Notes: generated by a model from the sequence alone, not told the origin. DNA of 64,000 nucleotides from Sedimentitalea sp042687825 (GCF_042687825.1 NZ_JBHUQE010000015.1:14598-78597); one strand, 5' to 3'; numbered from the stretch's first letter, positions 54,273 to 63,171 are shown. Translations and numbers: made by a program.

Positions 54273-54461
54273 TCAACCCAGGCCGGCGCCTGTTCCGCGG
54301 TCCTGCATCGCCGCCGCGCCAGCGGCGCAGGCCGTCGTCTGGCACTCGCAGGCGATCTGTTCGGCATTGGCCGCCGGCCCGGACGGGGCCGAGGCCGCAT
54401 GATCCAGCGCCAGCGCCAGCAGGATCGCGGCGCTGAGACACAGCAGTTTCGCGGTTTCCAT
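54273..54461 (-). CDS. possible small exported protein
   Basis: 62 residues from ATG 54461 (METAKLLCLSAAILLALALDHAASA), a clear signal-peptide-like start followed by a short Ala- and Cys-containing tail. No family. It may be a true small secreted peptide or chance reading of a GC-rich stretch; the remaining part of 54130-54625 has no other supported gene. Confidence 0.35.
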   Translation of the reverse strand: METAKLLCLSAAILLALALDHAASAPSGPAANAEQIACECQTTACAAGAAAMQDRGTGAGLG

Positions 54462-54625
54462 TCCGATCATGGTCCTGTCATCCTGTCGTTGATCCGTTCA
54501 GTGACAGTGCAAACGGATGACAACGCGGATTCCGTCGCTGCCGCCCCGGAAAATTTTAACCCTTGCGTGAATTTTCCTCTTGCGGGCCCGCTCAGTTGTT
54601 TATATCTCACGCCTCACCCAAGGAC

Positions 54626-54700
54626 GCGGGCGTAGCTCAGGGGTAGAGCATAACCTTGCCAAGGTTAGGGTCGTGAGTTCGAATCTCATCGCCCGCTCCA
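54626..54700 (+). tRNA. tRNA-Gly (anticodon GCC)
   Basis: 75 nt including an encoded CCA (54698-54700). The 7-bp acceptor stem GCGGGCG/CGCCCGC, D-arm GCTCAGGGGTAGAGC, anticodon arm TAACC-TTGCCAA-GGTTA with GCC, and T-arm GTGAGTTCGAATCTCAT are all intact. An intrinsic terminator follows 32 bp on. A TATATC element at 54601-54606 upstream may be the promoter -10. Confidence 0.98.
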
Positions 54701-54731
54701 AATCAAGCTGACAAAGTAACAGCTTAGCACG

Positions 54732-54761
54732 GGATCGCTTCGGCGGTCCTTTTGCGTTTTT
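54732..54761 (+). terminator. intrinsic terminator after tRNA-Gly
   Basis: GGATCGC and GCGGTCC form a 7-bp stem (one G-U) capped by a TTCG tetraloop, followed by TTTTGCGTTTTT. The stable tetraloop and double T-tract make it a strong terminator. Confidence 0.88.
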
Positions 54762-54865
54762 GGCCCCTGCCGCACATCCACCCCTATAGCGCGGCGGCCG
54801 TTTTGCGCGCCCCGACCTGGCCGCGCCGGGGCAATCCGAACAGGACCGGCTTGCCGGGAACGCAA

Positions 54866-55333
54866 TCAGCCGTCGCCGGCGGTCTCGCGGCGGGCCTGGA
54901 AAAACTCGCGCAGCAGGGCTGCGGAATCGCCGGCGGCGATGCCGTCATAGACTTCGGGCGAGTGGTGCGTCTGGGCGTGGTCGAAAATCTGCGCCCCATG
55001 CGCCACGCCGCCGGATTTCGGGTCGGACGCGCCATAATACAACCGCTCGATCCGGGCAAAGGCGATGGCCGCCGCGCACATCGGGCAGGGTTCCAGCGTG
55101 ACATAGAGATCATGGCCGGGCAGACGTTCGGACCCGGCGGCGGCACAGGCGGCACGGATCGCCAGAATCTCGGCATGCGCCGTGGGATCGTTCAGTTCGC
55201 GGGTGCGGTTGCCCTCGGCGGCCACGACCCGGCCATCGGGCGCCACGATCACCGCCCCGACCGGAACCTCGCCCCGCGCTGCGGCTGCCCGCGCCTGTTC
55301 AAGCGCCTGATTCATCTGAGATTTGAACACCAT
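54866..55333 (-). CDS. tadA: tRNA adenosine(34) deaminase TadA
   Basis: 155 residues. A34 of tRNA-Arg is converted to inosine. Zinc ligands His53 and Cys83/Cys86 with the proton shuttle Glu55 are in HAE and PCPMC. The N- and C-terminal helices are complete. ATG 55333 has AGGG upstream; ATG 55315 is an alternative. It is divergent from the rluB-type gene, 61 bp apart. Confidence 0.95.
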   Translation of the reverse strand: MVFKSQMNQALEQARAAAARGEVPVGAVIVAPDGRVVAAEGNRTRELNDPTAHAEILAIRAACAAAGSERLPGHDLYVTLEPCPMCAAAIAFARIERLYYGASDPKSGGVAHGAQIFDHAQTHHSPEVYDGIAAGDSAALLREFFQARRETAGDG

Positions 55334-55394
55334 GGCGCACCCTGCCCCGCAATGGCCGCTTTCGCAAGGCGTCGGAATGGGCTAAGCGCGGGAC

Positions 55395-56219
55395 ATGAGC
55401 GACAAACCCTCCCCTCCCGGCGACCGGATCGCCAAGGTTCTGGCCCGCGCCGGCGTGGCCAGCCGTCGGGCCGCCGAACGCATGATCGCCGAGGGCCGCG
55501 TTGCAGTGAATGGCAAGCGCATCGACAGCCCGGCGCTGAACGTGACCGCGACCGACCGGATCACCGTAGATGGCAAGCCTCTGGCCGAGCCCGAACCCGA
55601 ACGCCTGTGGCTGTATCACAAACCCCCCGGCCTGGTGACCACCACCAGCGACGAAAAGGGCCGACGCACGATCTTTGATGCCCTGCCCCCCGAGTTGCCC
55701 CGGGTGATCACGGTCGGGCGTCTGGATCTGAATTCCGAGGGATTGTTGCTGCTGACCAATGACGGCGCGATCAAGCGGCGGCTGGAACTGCCCAGCACCG
55801 GCTGGCTGCGCAAGTACCGGGTGCGCATCAACGGCCGCCCCCAGGACGCGGATTTCGCGCCCCTGCGCAAGGGGCTGACGATCGCGGGCGAGCGGTTCCA
55901 GCCGATGACCGTGACGCTGGACCGGCAGCAGGGCGCGAATGCCTGGCTGACCATTGCGCTGCGCGAGGGCCGAAACCGCGAAATCCGCCGTGCGATCGAG
56001 GATATCGGCTTTACCGTCAACCGCCTGATCCGGGTGTCCTACGGCCCCTTCCAGTTGGGCACGATGAAACCCGGCGAGGTGCAGGAAGTCCGCCGCCGCG
56101 TGCTGCGCGACCAGTTGGGGCTGGACAGCGCAGAGACCGATTCCGGCGGGCCCAGCGGCACGGCCAAGGCAAAATCCCGCCGACCGCAGCGGCCGCGAAA
56201 CCGCAGCAAGCCCGATTGA
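55395..56219 (+). CDS. RluB/RsuA-family rRNA pseudouridine synthase
   Basis: 274 residues. An S4 RNA-binding domain (about 9-57, RIAKVLARAGVASRRAAERMI) is followed by the catalytic domain with Asp111 in VGRLDLNSEGLLLLTNDG and the C-terminal GRNREIRRAIEDIGFTVNRLIRVSYGP. It isomerises a uridine in 23S (RluB-type) or 16S (RsuA-type) rRNA. The basic, low-complexity tail is typical of alphaproteobacterial RluB. Confidence 0.93.
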   Translation: MSDKPSPPGDRIAKVLARAGVASRRAAERMIAEGRVAVNGKRIDSPALNVTATDRITVDGKPLAEPEPERLWLYHKPPGLVTTTSDEKGRRTIFDALPPELPRVITVGRLDLNSEGLLLLTNDGAIKRRLELPSTGWLRKYRVRINGRPQDADFAPLRKGLTIAGERFQPMTVTLDRQQGANAWLTIALREGRNREIRRAIEDIGFTVNRLIRVSYGPFQLGTMKPGEVQEVRRRVLRDQLGLDSAETDSGGPSGTAKAKSRRPQRPRNRSKPD

Positions 56220-56342
56220 AGGCGACAATTCAGCGATCCGGTCGAATTTGCGCGATCTGACGGAATTGACCGGCTCTTCCCCCTAGTAAGGCGACCAGAC
56301 ATGGCCTAGATTTCCATTGTCAAGGAATGTCAGGGGGTTGGC

Positions 56343-56432
56343 ATGTCACCAACCGGATTGCAGAAAACCGCCTATGTGGCGCTGGTTGTGCTGCTGTTTG
56401 GCGTTTCCAGCGGCTGGCTGGGGGGGCTCTAG
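56343..56432 (+). CDS. 29-residue single-helix membrane peptide
   Basis: ATG 56343 follows AGGGGGTT and encodes MSPTGLQKTAYVAL then a hydrophobic helix ending GWLGGL, with TAG at 56430-56432. It is one transmembrane segment with almost no tail, too short to be called by most gene finders. It ends four bases before the XpaC gene, so the two are probably translated together. Similar short ORFs precede xpaC in related genomes as far as I recall; function unknown. Confidence 0.6.
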   Translation: MSPTGLQKTAYVALVVLLFGVSSGWLGGL

Positions 56433-56436
56433 GCGC

Positions 56437-57333
56437 ATGGCCAAACGCTTTGGTGGCAAATACAGCCCGGACGGCACGCCCGCCGAGGGCAAGCCCAAGC
56501 CGCGCGGCGCCTTCGACGGCGCGCGGGTGGACCCGGCAGGCGCGCGCACCAACATCCTGTTTCTGCCGGCTGCATTGCTGGTCTTTCTGTCGCTGAATGA
56601 CGGTGCGCTGGGTCTGGCGCTGGGCTTGACCGCGGCGGCCGCGCTGGCGCTGGCGGCCTGGCTTTTGCGCGAGGGTCTGCGCGCCGAGGCCGCCTATCGC
56701 ATCCGCAAGGTTGCCCGTCGGCCGGCCTTTCCGCGCAAGATGGCCGCCAGCCTGCTGACCGGCATCGGCGTGGCGCTGGCCGCCTACAAGACCGAACCGG
56801 GCCTGGTGGCACCGGTCATCTACGGCGCTGCGGCGCTGGCGCTGCACGGGCTGGCCTTTGGCATCGATCCGCTGAAAGACAAGGGCATGGAAGGCGTGGA
56901 CAGTTTTCAGCAGGACCGTGTGGCGCGCGCCGTCGGCGAGGCGGAAACCTATCTGGCGGCGATGACCGACGCGATCCAGCGTGCCGGCGACCGGCAGATC
57001 GAAGCCCGGGTCGAGCGCTTTCAGACCACCGCGCGCGATCTGTTCCGCACCGTCGAGGAAGACCCCCGCGACCTGACTGGGGCGCGCAAATACCTGACGG
57101 TCTATCTGCGCGGTGCCCGCGACGCGACGGTCAAGTTCGCCGATATCTATGCCCGCAGCCGCAGCGATGCGGCCCGCGCCGACTATTCCGCGCTGCTGGA
57201 CGATCTCGAACAGAACTTTGCCGCCCGCACCCGCAAGATGCTGCTGGACGACCACAGCGACCTGACTGTCGAAATCGATGTCCTGCGCGAACGGCTGCAA
57301 CGCGAAGGCGTCCGCACGGATTCCCGATCCTGA
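56437..57333 (+). CDS. XpaC-like 5-bromo-4-chloroindolyl phosphate hydrolysis family protein
   Basis: 298 residues. A basic, Gly/Pro-rich N-terminus is followed by two to four hydrophobic helices (about 38-150) and a long amphipathic coiled-coil C-terminus. The family name comes from a Bacillus phenotype; the enzymology is unproven. It is the standard neighbour of TelA: the two genes are 28 bp apart here. It probably acts at the membrane with TelA in toxic-anion or envelope-stress defence. Confidence 0.82.
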   Translation: MAKRFGGKYSPDGTPAEGKPKPRGAFDGARVDPAGARTNILFLPAALLVFLSLNDGALGLALGLTAAAALALAAWLLREGLRAEAAYRIRKVARRPAFPRKMAASLLTGIGVALAAYKTEPGLVAPVIYGAAALALHGLAFGIDPLKDKGMEGVDSFQQDRVARAVGEAETYLAAMTDAIQRAGDRQIEARVERFQTTARDLFRTVEEDPRDLTGARKYLTVYLRGARDATVKFADIYARSRSDAARADYSALLDDLEQNFAARTRKMLLDDHSDLTVEIDVLRERLQREGVRTDSRS

Positions 57334-57361
57334 TACCCGGTAACCACGAGGAACAGTTCCC

Positions 57362-58552
57362 ATGTCTGAATCCATCCGCAAGAAAGCCCAGCAGGCCCTG
57401 ACCCAGGTCGAGGAAGTCACCGCCGTGACCCTGCCCGAACCCGCCAGGGATATCGTGGCACTGGATCAGGCGGACGCGCCGGTCGGGTCCGAAATCCGCC
57501 GGCGCATGGACGAGATCGACATGGAAAACACCAGTTCGATCGTGTCCTTCGGGTCGGCAGCCCAGGCGGAATTGCAGGAAATCAGCCAGGCCATGCTGGC
57601 GGATGTGCGCAACAAGGATGTCGGTCCCGCCGGCGATTCCCTGCGCGACATCGTCACCACGATCCGCGGCTTTTCGGTCAGCGAACTGGATGTGCGCCGC
57701 AAGCAGAGCTGGTGGGAGAAGCTGTTGGGCAAGGCCGCGCCTTTCGCCAATTTCACCGCCAAGTTCGAAACCGTGCAGGGCCAGATCGACAAGATCACCG
57801 ATGATCTGCTGGGCCATGAGCATACGCTGCTCAAGGATATCAAGTCGCTGGATTTGCTTTATGAAAAGACGCTGCAGTTCTATGACGAACTGGCGTTGTA
57901 CATCGCCGCCGGCGAGGCAAAGCTGGCCCGCCTGGACGGGACCGACATCCCGGCCAAAGAGGCCGCCGTGGCCGCCGCGCCCGAGGACGATCAGGTGATG
58001 GCCGCGCAGGAGCTGCGCGACCTGCGCGCCGCGCGTGACGATCTGGAGCGCCGGGTGCACGATTTGAAACTGACCCGGCAGGTGACGATGCAATCGCTGC
58101 CCTCGATCCGGCTGGTGCAGGAGAACGACAAGTCGCTGGTCACCAAGATCAACTCGACGCTGGTAAATACCGTGCCGCTCTGGGAAACTCAGCTGGCGCA
58201 GGCGGTGACGATCCAGCGCAGCACCGAGGCCGCCGCTGCGGTGCGCGAGGCCAACGACCTGACCAACGAATTGCTGACCTCCAATGCCGCCAACCTGCGC
58301 GACAGCAACAAGATGATCCGCCAGGAGATGGAGCGCGGCGTCTTTGACATCGAGGCGGTCAAGCAGGCCAATGCCGACCTGATCGGCACCATCAACGAAA
58401 GCCTGGCGATTGCGGATGAGGGCAAGGCCCGCAGGGCCGCAGCCGAAGAGGATCTGAAGAAGATGGAGGCCGAACTGCGCGACACGCTGGCGGCCGCCAA
58501 GGCGCGCCGCGACGGGGTGGGCGATACCTCGGGCACGGCTGTGCCGGGCTAG
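57362..58552 (+). CDS. telA: TelA-family toxic anion resistance protein
   Basis: 396 residues, entirely helical and cytoplasmic. SEPVGSEIRR-like start, then WWEKLLGKAAPFANFTAKFETVQGQIDKI and LDLLYEKTLQFYDELALYIAAG are TelA/KlaA hallmarks. The family is linked to resistance to tellurite, nisin and other envelope insults. ATG 57362 has GAGGA upstream. In operon with XpaC before it and DUF2927 and SPFH genes after it. Confidence 0.93.
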   Translation: MSESIRKKAQQALTQVEEVTAVTLPEPARDIVALDQADAPVGSEIRRRMDEIDMENTSSIVSFGSAAQAELQEISQAMLADVRNKDVGPAGDSLRDIVTTIRGFSVSELDVRRKQSWWEKLLGKAAPFANFTAKFETVQGQIDKITDDLLGHEHTLLKDIKSLDLLYEKTLQFYDELALYIAAGEAKLARLDGTDIPAKEAAVAAAPEDDQVMAAQELRDLRAARDDLERRVHDLKLTRQVTMQSLPSIRLVQENDKSLVTKINSTLVNTVPLWETQLAQAVTIQRSTEAAAAVREANDLTNELLTSNAANLRDSNKMIRQEMERGVFDIEAVKQANADLIGTINESLAIADEGKARRAAAEEDLKKMEAELRDTLAAAKARRDGVGDTSGTAVPG

Positions 58553-58562
58553 GGGTCAGGGC

Positions 58563-59528
58563 GTGCCGCGCGGTTTGCGCCATACGGGATTGTGCCTGAC
58601 CGCCGCCGCCGTGTTGCTGATGACCGGATGCGACGATTTCGGATTGCGCAGTTCACTGACACCGCAGCCCCGTCCGGCGAGCCTGCGCATTCCCGATGCC
58701 GACCCGGTGCCGCCTTCGGCCCGCAGTCAGGACCTGGCGCGCTATTACACGCGCGTCCAGAACGACCTACTGACCCGGGGATTGCTGCGCACCGATGGCG
58801 GCGGACCAGATACGCCGTTTTCGGCCGACGATCTGGCGCGCAATTTCGAAACCATCGCGTTTTTCGACGAATATACCCGCGGCTCGGGCATCAATCGCCG
58901 CGGCAGCGACGACAGCGGTCGTCTCAGCCGCTGGAGCGGACCGGTGCGCATCAACACCGAATTCGGTGCCAGCGTGCCGCAGGACCGGCGCGACACCGAC
59001 CGCGATCAGATCGACCGGTATGCCCGGCGGTTGTCCGGCGTGACCGGACACCCGATCAGCACCACCAGCTTGGGCGCCAATTTCCACGTTTTCGTGGTCG
59101 GCGAGGATGACAGCGCCTTTCTGCAACAGCGGCTGAAACAGCTGATACCCGGCATCAGCCCGGCCGAGCTGGACCTGTTCGGAAATCTGCCCCGGTCGTA
59201 TTACTGCCTGGTGGTGGCGCTGTCGGGCTCCAACGCACCGCACGAGTATTCCGGGGCGGTGGCGCTGATCCGGGCCGAACATCCGGACCTGGTCCGCCGT
59301 TCGTGCATCCACGAAGAGATCGCGCAAGGTTTGGGCCTGCCCAATGACAGCCCCGCGGCGCGACCGTCGATCTTTAACGACGATGACGAGTTCGCGCTGC
59401 TGACCACGCATGACGAACTGCTGCTGAAAATGCTGTACGACCCCCGGCTGGAACAGGGCATGACCGTGGATGAGGCCCGCCCCATCGCGCGCATCATCGC
59501 CCGCGACCTGATGGGCCAACCGCTGTAG
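58563..59528 (+). CDS. DUF2927 lipoprotein
   Basis: 321 residues. The signal peptide ends at lipobox LMTGC (Cys23). The DUF2927 body contains ARNFETIAFFDEYT and the conserved HEEIAQGLGLPNDS motif, which looks like a zinc-peptidase-like HExxx segment but lacks the full HExxH. Enzymatic activity is unproven. GTG start at 58563. It is the third gene of the TelA operon, which suggests that one member acts at the outer face of the envelope. Confidence 0.85.
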   Translation: MPRGLRHTGLCLTAAAVLLMTGCDDFGLRSSLTPQPRPASLRIPDADPVPPSARSQDLARYYTRVQNDLLTRGLLRTDGGGPDTPFSADDLARNFETIAFFDEYTRGSGINRRGSDDSGRLSRWSGPVRINTEFGASVPQDRRDTDRDQIDRYARRLSGVTGHPISTTSLGANFHVFVVGEDDSAFLQQRLKQLIPGISPAELDLFGNLPRSYYCLVVALSGSNAPHEYSGAVALIRAEHPDLVRRSCIHEEIAQGLGLPNDSPAARPSIFNDDDEFALLTTHDELLLKMLYDPRLEQGMTVDEARPIARIIARDLMGQPL

Positions 59529-59554
59529 ATTGACGATTTGAAAGGAACCTGAAC

Positions 59555-60676
59555 ATGGGCATCTTTGACTTTCTGGCCGGTGAATTCATCGACGTCATCC
59601 ATTGGGTGGATGACAGCCGCGACACCATGGTCTGGCGCTTTGAACGCGAGGGCCACGAAATCAAGTACGGGGCCAAACTGACCGTGCGCGAGGGTCAGGC
59701 TGCCGTGTTCGTGCACGAGGGCCAACTGGCCGACGTGTTCACCCCCGGCCTCTACATGCTGGAAACCAACAACATGCCGGTGCTGACGACGCTGCAGCAT
59801 TGGGATCACGGTTTCAAAAGCCCGTTCAAATCCGAGATCTATTTCGTCAACACCACCCGGTTCAACGATCTGAAATGGGGCACCAAGAACCCGATCATCT
59901 GCCGCGACCCGGAATTCGGGCCGGTGCGCATCCGCGCCTTTGGCACCTATTCCGTGCGGGTGACCGACCCGGCGCGGTTCCTGACCGAAATCGTTGGCAC
60001 CGATGGCGAATTCACCATGGACGAGATCAGCTTTCAGATCCGCAACATCATCGTGCAGGAATTTTCCCGGGTGATCGCAAGCGCCGGCATTCCGGTGCTG
60101 GACATGGCCGCCAACACCGCCGATCTGGGCAAGCTGATCGCCACCGCGATTTCCCCTACCCTGCAGGGCTATGGGCTGACGCTGCCCGAACTCTATATCG
60201 AGAACGTCTCGCTGCCGCCCGCCGTCGAGGCAGCGCTGGACCAGCGGACCTCGATGGGGCTGGCGGGCGATCTGGGTCGGTTCACGCAATATTCCGCCGC
60301 CGAGGCGATGACGGCGGCGGCCAACAACCCGGCAGGCGGCGGCATGGCCGCTGGTCTGGGTGCCGGCATGGGGCTGGCCATGGCACAACAGATGGCGCCG
60401 CAATCCGGCCCCTGGGGCGCGGTACCGCGATCTTCGGCGGCAACGCCGGTGCCACCGCCGCCGCCGCCGGTAGAGCATGTCTGGCATATCGCCGAGGCCG
60501 GTCAGACCAAGGGGCCGTTCTCGCGCGCCGCCCTGGGGCGGATGGTTACCGAGGGCGGCCTGACCCGACAGACCCATGTCTGGACCGCCGGTCAGGATGG
60601 CTGGCTGCGCGCCGAGGACGTGCCGGAACTGGCGCAGCTCTTTACCGTCATGCCGCCGCCACCGCCCGGCGAATGA
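59555..60676 (+). CDS. SPFH-domain protein with C-terminal GYF_2-like domain
   Basis: 373 residues. The N-terminal 245 form an SPFH/YdjI-like (virion core-related) domain: FEREGHEIKYGAKLTVREGQAAVFVHEGQ, VRAFGTYSVRVTDP-like strand and helices typical of band-7 proteins. Gly/Ala/Met- and Pro-rich linkers lead to a GYF_2 domain (about 308-362; WHIAEAGQTKGPFSRAALGRMV). It probably assembles in membrane microdomains. Together with XpaC, TelA and DUF2927 it forms a conserved membrane-stress operon. Confidence 0.88.
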   Translation: MGIFDFLAGEFIDVIHWVDDSRDTMVWRFEREGHEIKYGAKLTVREGQAAVFVHEGQLADVFTPGLYMLETNNMPVLTTLQHWDHGFKSPFKSEIYFVNTTRFNDLKWGTKNPIICRDPEFGPVRIRAFGTYSVRVTDPARFLTEIVGTDGEFTMDEISFQIRNIIVQEFSRVIASAGIPVLDMAANTADLGKLIATAISPTLQGYGLTLPELYIENVSLPPAVEAALDQRTSMGLAGDLGRFTQYSAAEAMTAAANNPAGGGMAAGLGAGMGLAMAQQMAPQSGPWGAVPRSSAATPVPPPPPPVEHVWHIAEAGQTKGPFSRAALGRMVTEGGLTRQTHVWTAGQDGWLRAEDVPELAQLFTVMPPPPPGE

Positions 60677-60752
60677 CCGGCCGCCGCGCCTGAGACCCTC
60701 AGCCGCAGCGACATCCTTTTGCCCGCCGGCCTAGTCGACCGGCGGCATCGGC

Positions 60753-61127
60753 CTAGAGAATACCGCGCCAGACCAGCAGCGCGATCAGAAGAACGCTGAA
60801 CAGGATCAGGTTGAAGGCCAGGCCGCCGAGCATGCCCAGCCACCAGCCCTTGATGCGGTCCACCTTGTCGATGGCCTGCAGGTGCTGCAACAGGATGTCC
60901 GCAGAACGGGCAAGCGCGGAGTTATCGACTGTCAGGCGCAGCTTTGGGTGCCCCAGACGCGGCTCGGCATCGGCCAGCGCCACCGCCTGCGCGCGGATCG
61001 AGCGCGGCAGCAACCGGCGCAGCCGCGGGATCGCCGCCTGCAGCGTTTCGGCCCGAATGCCCAGCTTGTCCCGCGCCAACGTCAGGGCGCGTGCGATATC
61101 CGCCTGTATGTCCCGTTCTTCCGGCAT
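60753..61127 (-). CDS. small protein with C-terminal membrane helix, unknown
   Basis: 124 residues from ATG 61127, which has AGGAGG five bases upstream. Residues 1-95 are helical and basic; the last 30 (WLGMLGGLAFNLILFSVLLIALLVW) form one transmembrane helix. No family recognised. It is divergent from the hydrolase that follows. Confidence 0.7.
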   Translation of the reverse strand: MPEERDIQADIARALTLARDKLGIRAETLQAAIPRLRRLLPRSIRAQAVALADAEPRLGHPKLRLTVDNSALARSADILLQHLQAIDKVDRIKGWWLGMLGGLAFNLILFSVLLIALLVWRGIL

Positions 61128-61216
61128 GACGCCCTCCTGCCCCGGCAATCTAGCGAGCACGCCCTGCGTCCTCAATGGGGCTGGCGCATGAACCGCGCCG
61201 GGTCTATCACTTGGCC

Positions 61217-61975
61217 ATGCTGAACACGATTGTCCATGGAACCCCGACCGAGCTGCCAACCCTGCTGATTGCCCACGGCCTCTATGGTTCTGCCCGCAAC
61301 TGGGGCGTGATCGCCAAGCGCCTGTCCGATTCCCGGCAGGTCATCGCGGTTGACATGCGCAATCATGGCGACAGCCCGTGGCGTGACACCCATGACTATC
61401 CCGGCATGGCCGACGACCTCTCTGAGGTGATCGCCAAAATCGGAGGCACCGTCGATCTGGTCGGACATTCGATGGGCGGCAAGGCGGCGATGATGCTGGC
61501 CCTGCGCCATCCTTCCGTCCTGCGCAAGCTGGTCGTGGCCGATATCGCGCCGGTGTCCTACTCTCATTCGCAGCAGCAATACATCACCGCCATGCGCGCG
61601 GTCGACCTGAACCGGGTCAGCCGCCGTTCGGATGCCGAGACACAACTGGCCGAACTGGGCATTGAAAGATCCTTGCAGAGCTTCTTCACCCAGTCGCTCG
61701 ATATTCAGAACAAGGCCTGGCGGCTGAATCTGGACGTGCTCGAAGCCGAGATGACCAAGATCGTGTCCTTTCCCGACATCGATGCCAGTTGGGACGGGCC
61801 GGCACTGTTCCTGTCAGGCAGCGAGTCCGACTATGTTCTGGCCGAACACCGGCCGGTGATCCGCGCGCGGTTTCCCCGCGCCCGCTTTGCCAAGCTGGCC
61901 GGCGCCGGTCACTGGTTGCACGCGGAAAAGCCGCGCGAATTCGAAGCCTCGCTTCGGGCGTTTCTCACGGCTTGA
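61217..61975 (+). CDS. alpha/beta hydrolase, YbfF-type esterase
   Basis: 252 residues. LIAHGLYGSARNW (oxyanion region), VDMRNHGDS, nucleophile GHSMGG (Ser85), Asp in GSESDYVL and His in GAGHWLHAEKP. This matches the YbfF/acyl-CoA esterase group; substrate unknown. Start ATG 61217 gives the normal length; the frame is open to 61175. Its last 11 bases overlap the convergent small membrane gene. Confidence 0.88.
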   Translation: MLNTIVHGTPTELPTLLIAHGLYGSARNWGVIAKRLSDSRQVIAVDMRNHGDSPWRDTHDYPGMADDLSEVIAKIGGTVDLVGHSMGGKAAMMLALRHPSVLRKLVVADIAPVSYSHSQQQYITAMRAVDLNRVSRRSDAETQLAELGIERSLQSFFTQSLDIQNKAWRLNLDVLEAEMTKIVSFPDIDASWDGPALFLSGSESDYVLAEHRPVIRARFPRARFAKLAGAGHWLHAEKPREFEASLRAFLTA

Positions 61976-62159
61976 CCGGCGCACCGTAAAGCTTGCGCGC
62001 GATCAGGTAGGAAACCGGCAGAGCAGCCACCGCGCCAATGGCCGCGGCGATCAGGATCGGGATCAGCGTCCCGTATCCCGCGGTCAGGGCGGCGACGATG
62101 CCCGTGCCTGCCAGGGTGGTCGAAATCAGTGAATACAGAATCATGGCTAGGCGAATCAT
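61965..62159 (-). CDS. small two-helix membrane protein
   Basis: 64 residues from ATG 62159, with a near-perfect AAAGGAGG six bases upstream. Two hydrophobic helices (AMILYSLISTTLAGTGIVAALTAG; PILIAAAIGAVAALPVSYLIA) and a basic end. In some related genomes such proteins are mislabelled CTP synthetase; nothing here supports that enzyme. Overlaps the hydrolase 3' end. Confidence 0.75.
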   Translation of the reverse strand: MIRLAMILYSLISTTLAGTGIVAALTAGYGTLIPILIAAAIGAVAALPVSYLIARKLYGAPVKP

Positions 62160-62298
62160 CGGGGCCTCCTTTGGTAGCCGGTTCGACATTCACATATTAT
62201 TTTGTGAATGCGTCTGCTTTGATCCGCATCAACCGGGCCGGGCTGAACACATGGTATGATCCATTCATTCAATCGACAGGATGGGAGGAGCAGGTCCA

Positions 62299-62577
62299 AT
62301 GATTACCCTGGACGATATCGAAGACATGACCTGTCTGAGCCGCGACCAGATCGCCGCGGTAGCAGAACATGAGCACCTGGCCGACATCAGCGCCGCGCTG
62401 TTGGCGGACTACCTGATGCACCGGCCCAAGGGTCCGCAGGCGATCCAGCAGATGATCTGCGAAGACATCCAGGAGGCCCTGCATGCGGATGACGTCGAAC
62501 GGGCCCGTGCGCTGTTCGGAACGTTGCGCCGCTTTGTCGCCGACCATCCCGAAGCAGTGCGCGGGGCACCGGGCTGA
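62299..62577 (+). CDS. conserved small helical protein, unknown
   Basis: 92 residues from ATG 62299, with GGGAGGAG upstream. All-helical, acidic, with ITLDDIEDMTCLSRDQIAAVAEHEHL and ADYLMHRPKGPQAIQQMICEDI, a pattern I recall from other Rhodobacterales. No known function. A hairpin of GCCCGG/CCGGGC (62634-62651) follows but without a U-run. Confidence 0.75.
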   Translation: MITLDDIEDMTCLSRDQIAAVAEHEHLADISAALLADYLMHRPKGPQAIQQMICEDIQEALHADDVERARALFGTLRRFVADHPEAVRGAPG

Positions 62578-62663
62578 CGCCCGCTGCCGGCGCAGACGGT
62601 TCTGCAGGGCGCGTCCGAACTGACCCGCCCCCAGCCCGGTTTTTGCCGGGCAAATCCCGGACG

Positions 62664-62678
62664 TTAACCCTTCGTTCA
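62664..62678. promoter_or_regulatory. near-match CtrA-type site
   Basis: TTAA at 62664-62667 and TTCA at 62675-62678 with 7 bp between; one mismatch to TTAA-N7-TTAA. It is 47 bp upstream of the small membrane protein at 62725. Confidence 0.35.
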
Positions 62679-62724
62679 TATTCGTCGCGATACGGTGCAG
62701 GGGCACAGGGAAAGGCAATGGCGC

Positions 62725-62958
62725 ATGCTGGCGTTTCTGATCATGTCAATACTGGCCGGGGGGCTTGCGGGAATGACCGCAGCCGTTCTGGGTCACGGGA
62801 TCTGGACCGCCGCGCTATGGTACGTGCTGGGCTGCTGGGCCGGGTTTCTGTTAAGTGTGGTGGCGACGCTGGCGCTGCGACTGCGAACCCGGCCCCAGCC
62901 ATTCCCCGCCGGTTACGCCAGCGAACGGACCACGCCGCATCGCACCCCTGCCGGCTGA
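62725..62958 (+). CDS. small two-helix membrane protein
   Basis: 77 residues from ATG 62725 (MLAFLIMSILAGGLAGMTAA), two transmembrane helices and a basic, Pro-rich tail. No family recognised. AAAGG stands ten or so bases before the start. A near-match CtrA site is upstream. Confidence 0.6.
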   Translation: MLAFLIMSILAGGLAGMTAAVLGHGIWTAALWYVLGCWAGFLLSVVATLALRLRTRPQPFPAGYASERTTPHRTPAG

Positions 62959-63033
62959 CCGGCACTGAAGGTCTTGCGCAAGGCGGAAAAAGCTGGTTTT
63001 TCTCGCCCACGGCACCCAGACGCGGAGACAGCC

Positions 63034-63171
63034 ATGACCAGATCGTTCTTCATCGGGCTTGCCCTGTTGGCCCTGACCGCCTGCGAAACCGCAAAGGGCG
63101 CGGGGCGGGACATCCAGAAAGCCGGCAGCGCGCTGTCCGACACCGCGCAGGACGTGCAAAGCTCGCTCTGA
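63034..63171 (+). CDS. entericidin-like lipoprotein
   Basis: 45 residues. Lipobox LTAC (Cys17) follows a short signal peptide, and the mature 29 residues contain ETAKGAGRDIQKAGSALSD, the entericidin A/B hallmark. Entericidins are small stress-linked outer membrane lipoproteins. ATG 63034 has GGAG eight bases upstream. Confidence 0.9.
   Translation: MTRSFFIGLALLALTACETAKGAGRDIQKAGSALSDTAQDVQSSL

Noticed and set aside
54626..54761. tRNA-Gly as an integration site
   Set aside because: No integrase gene and no repeat of the tRNA 3' end downstream; a normal terminator follows.
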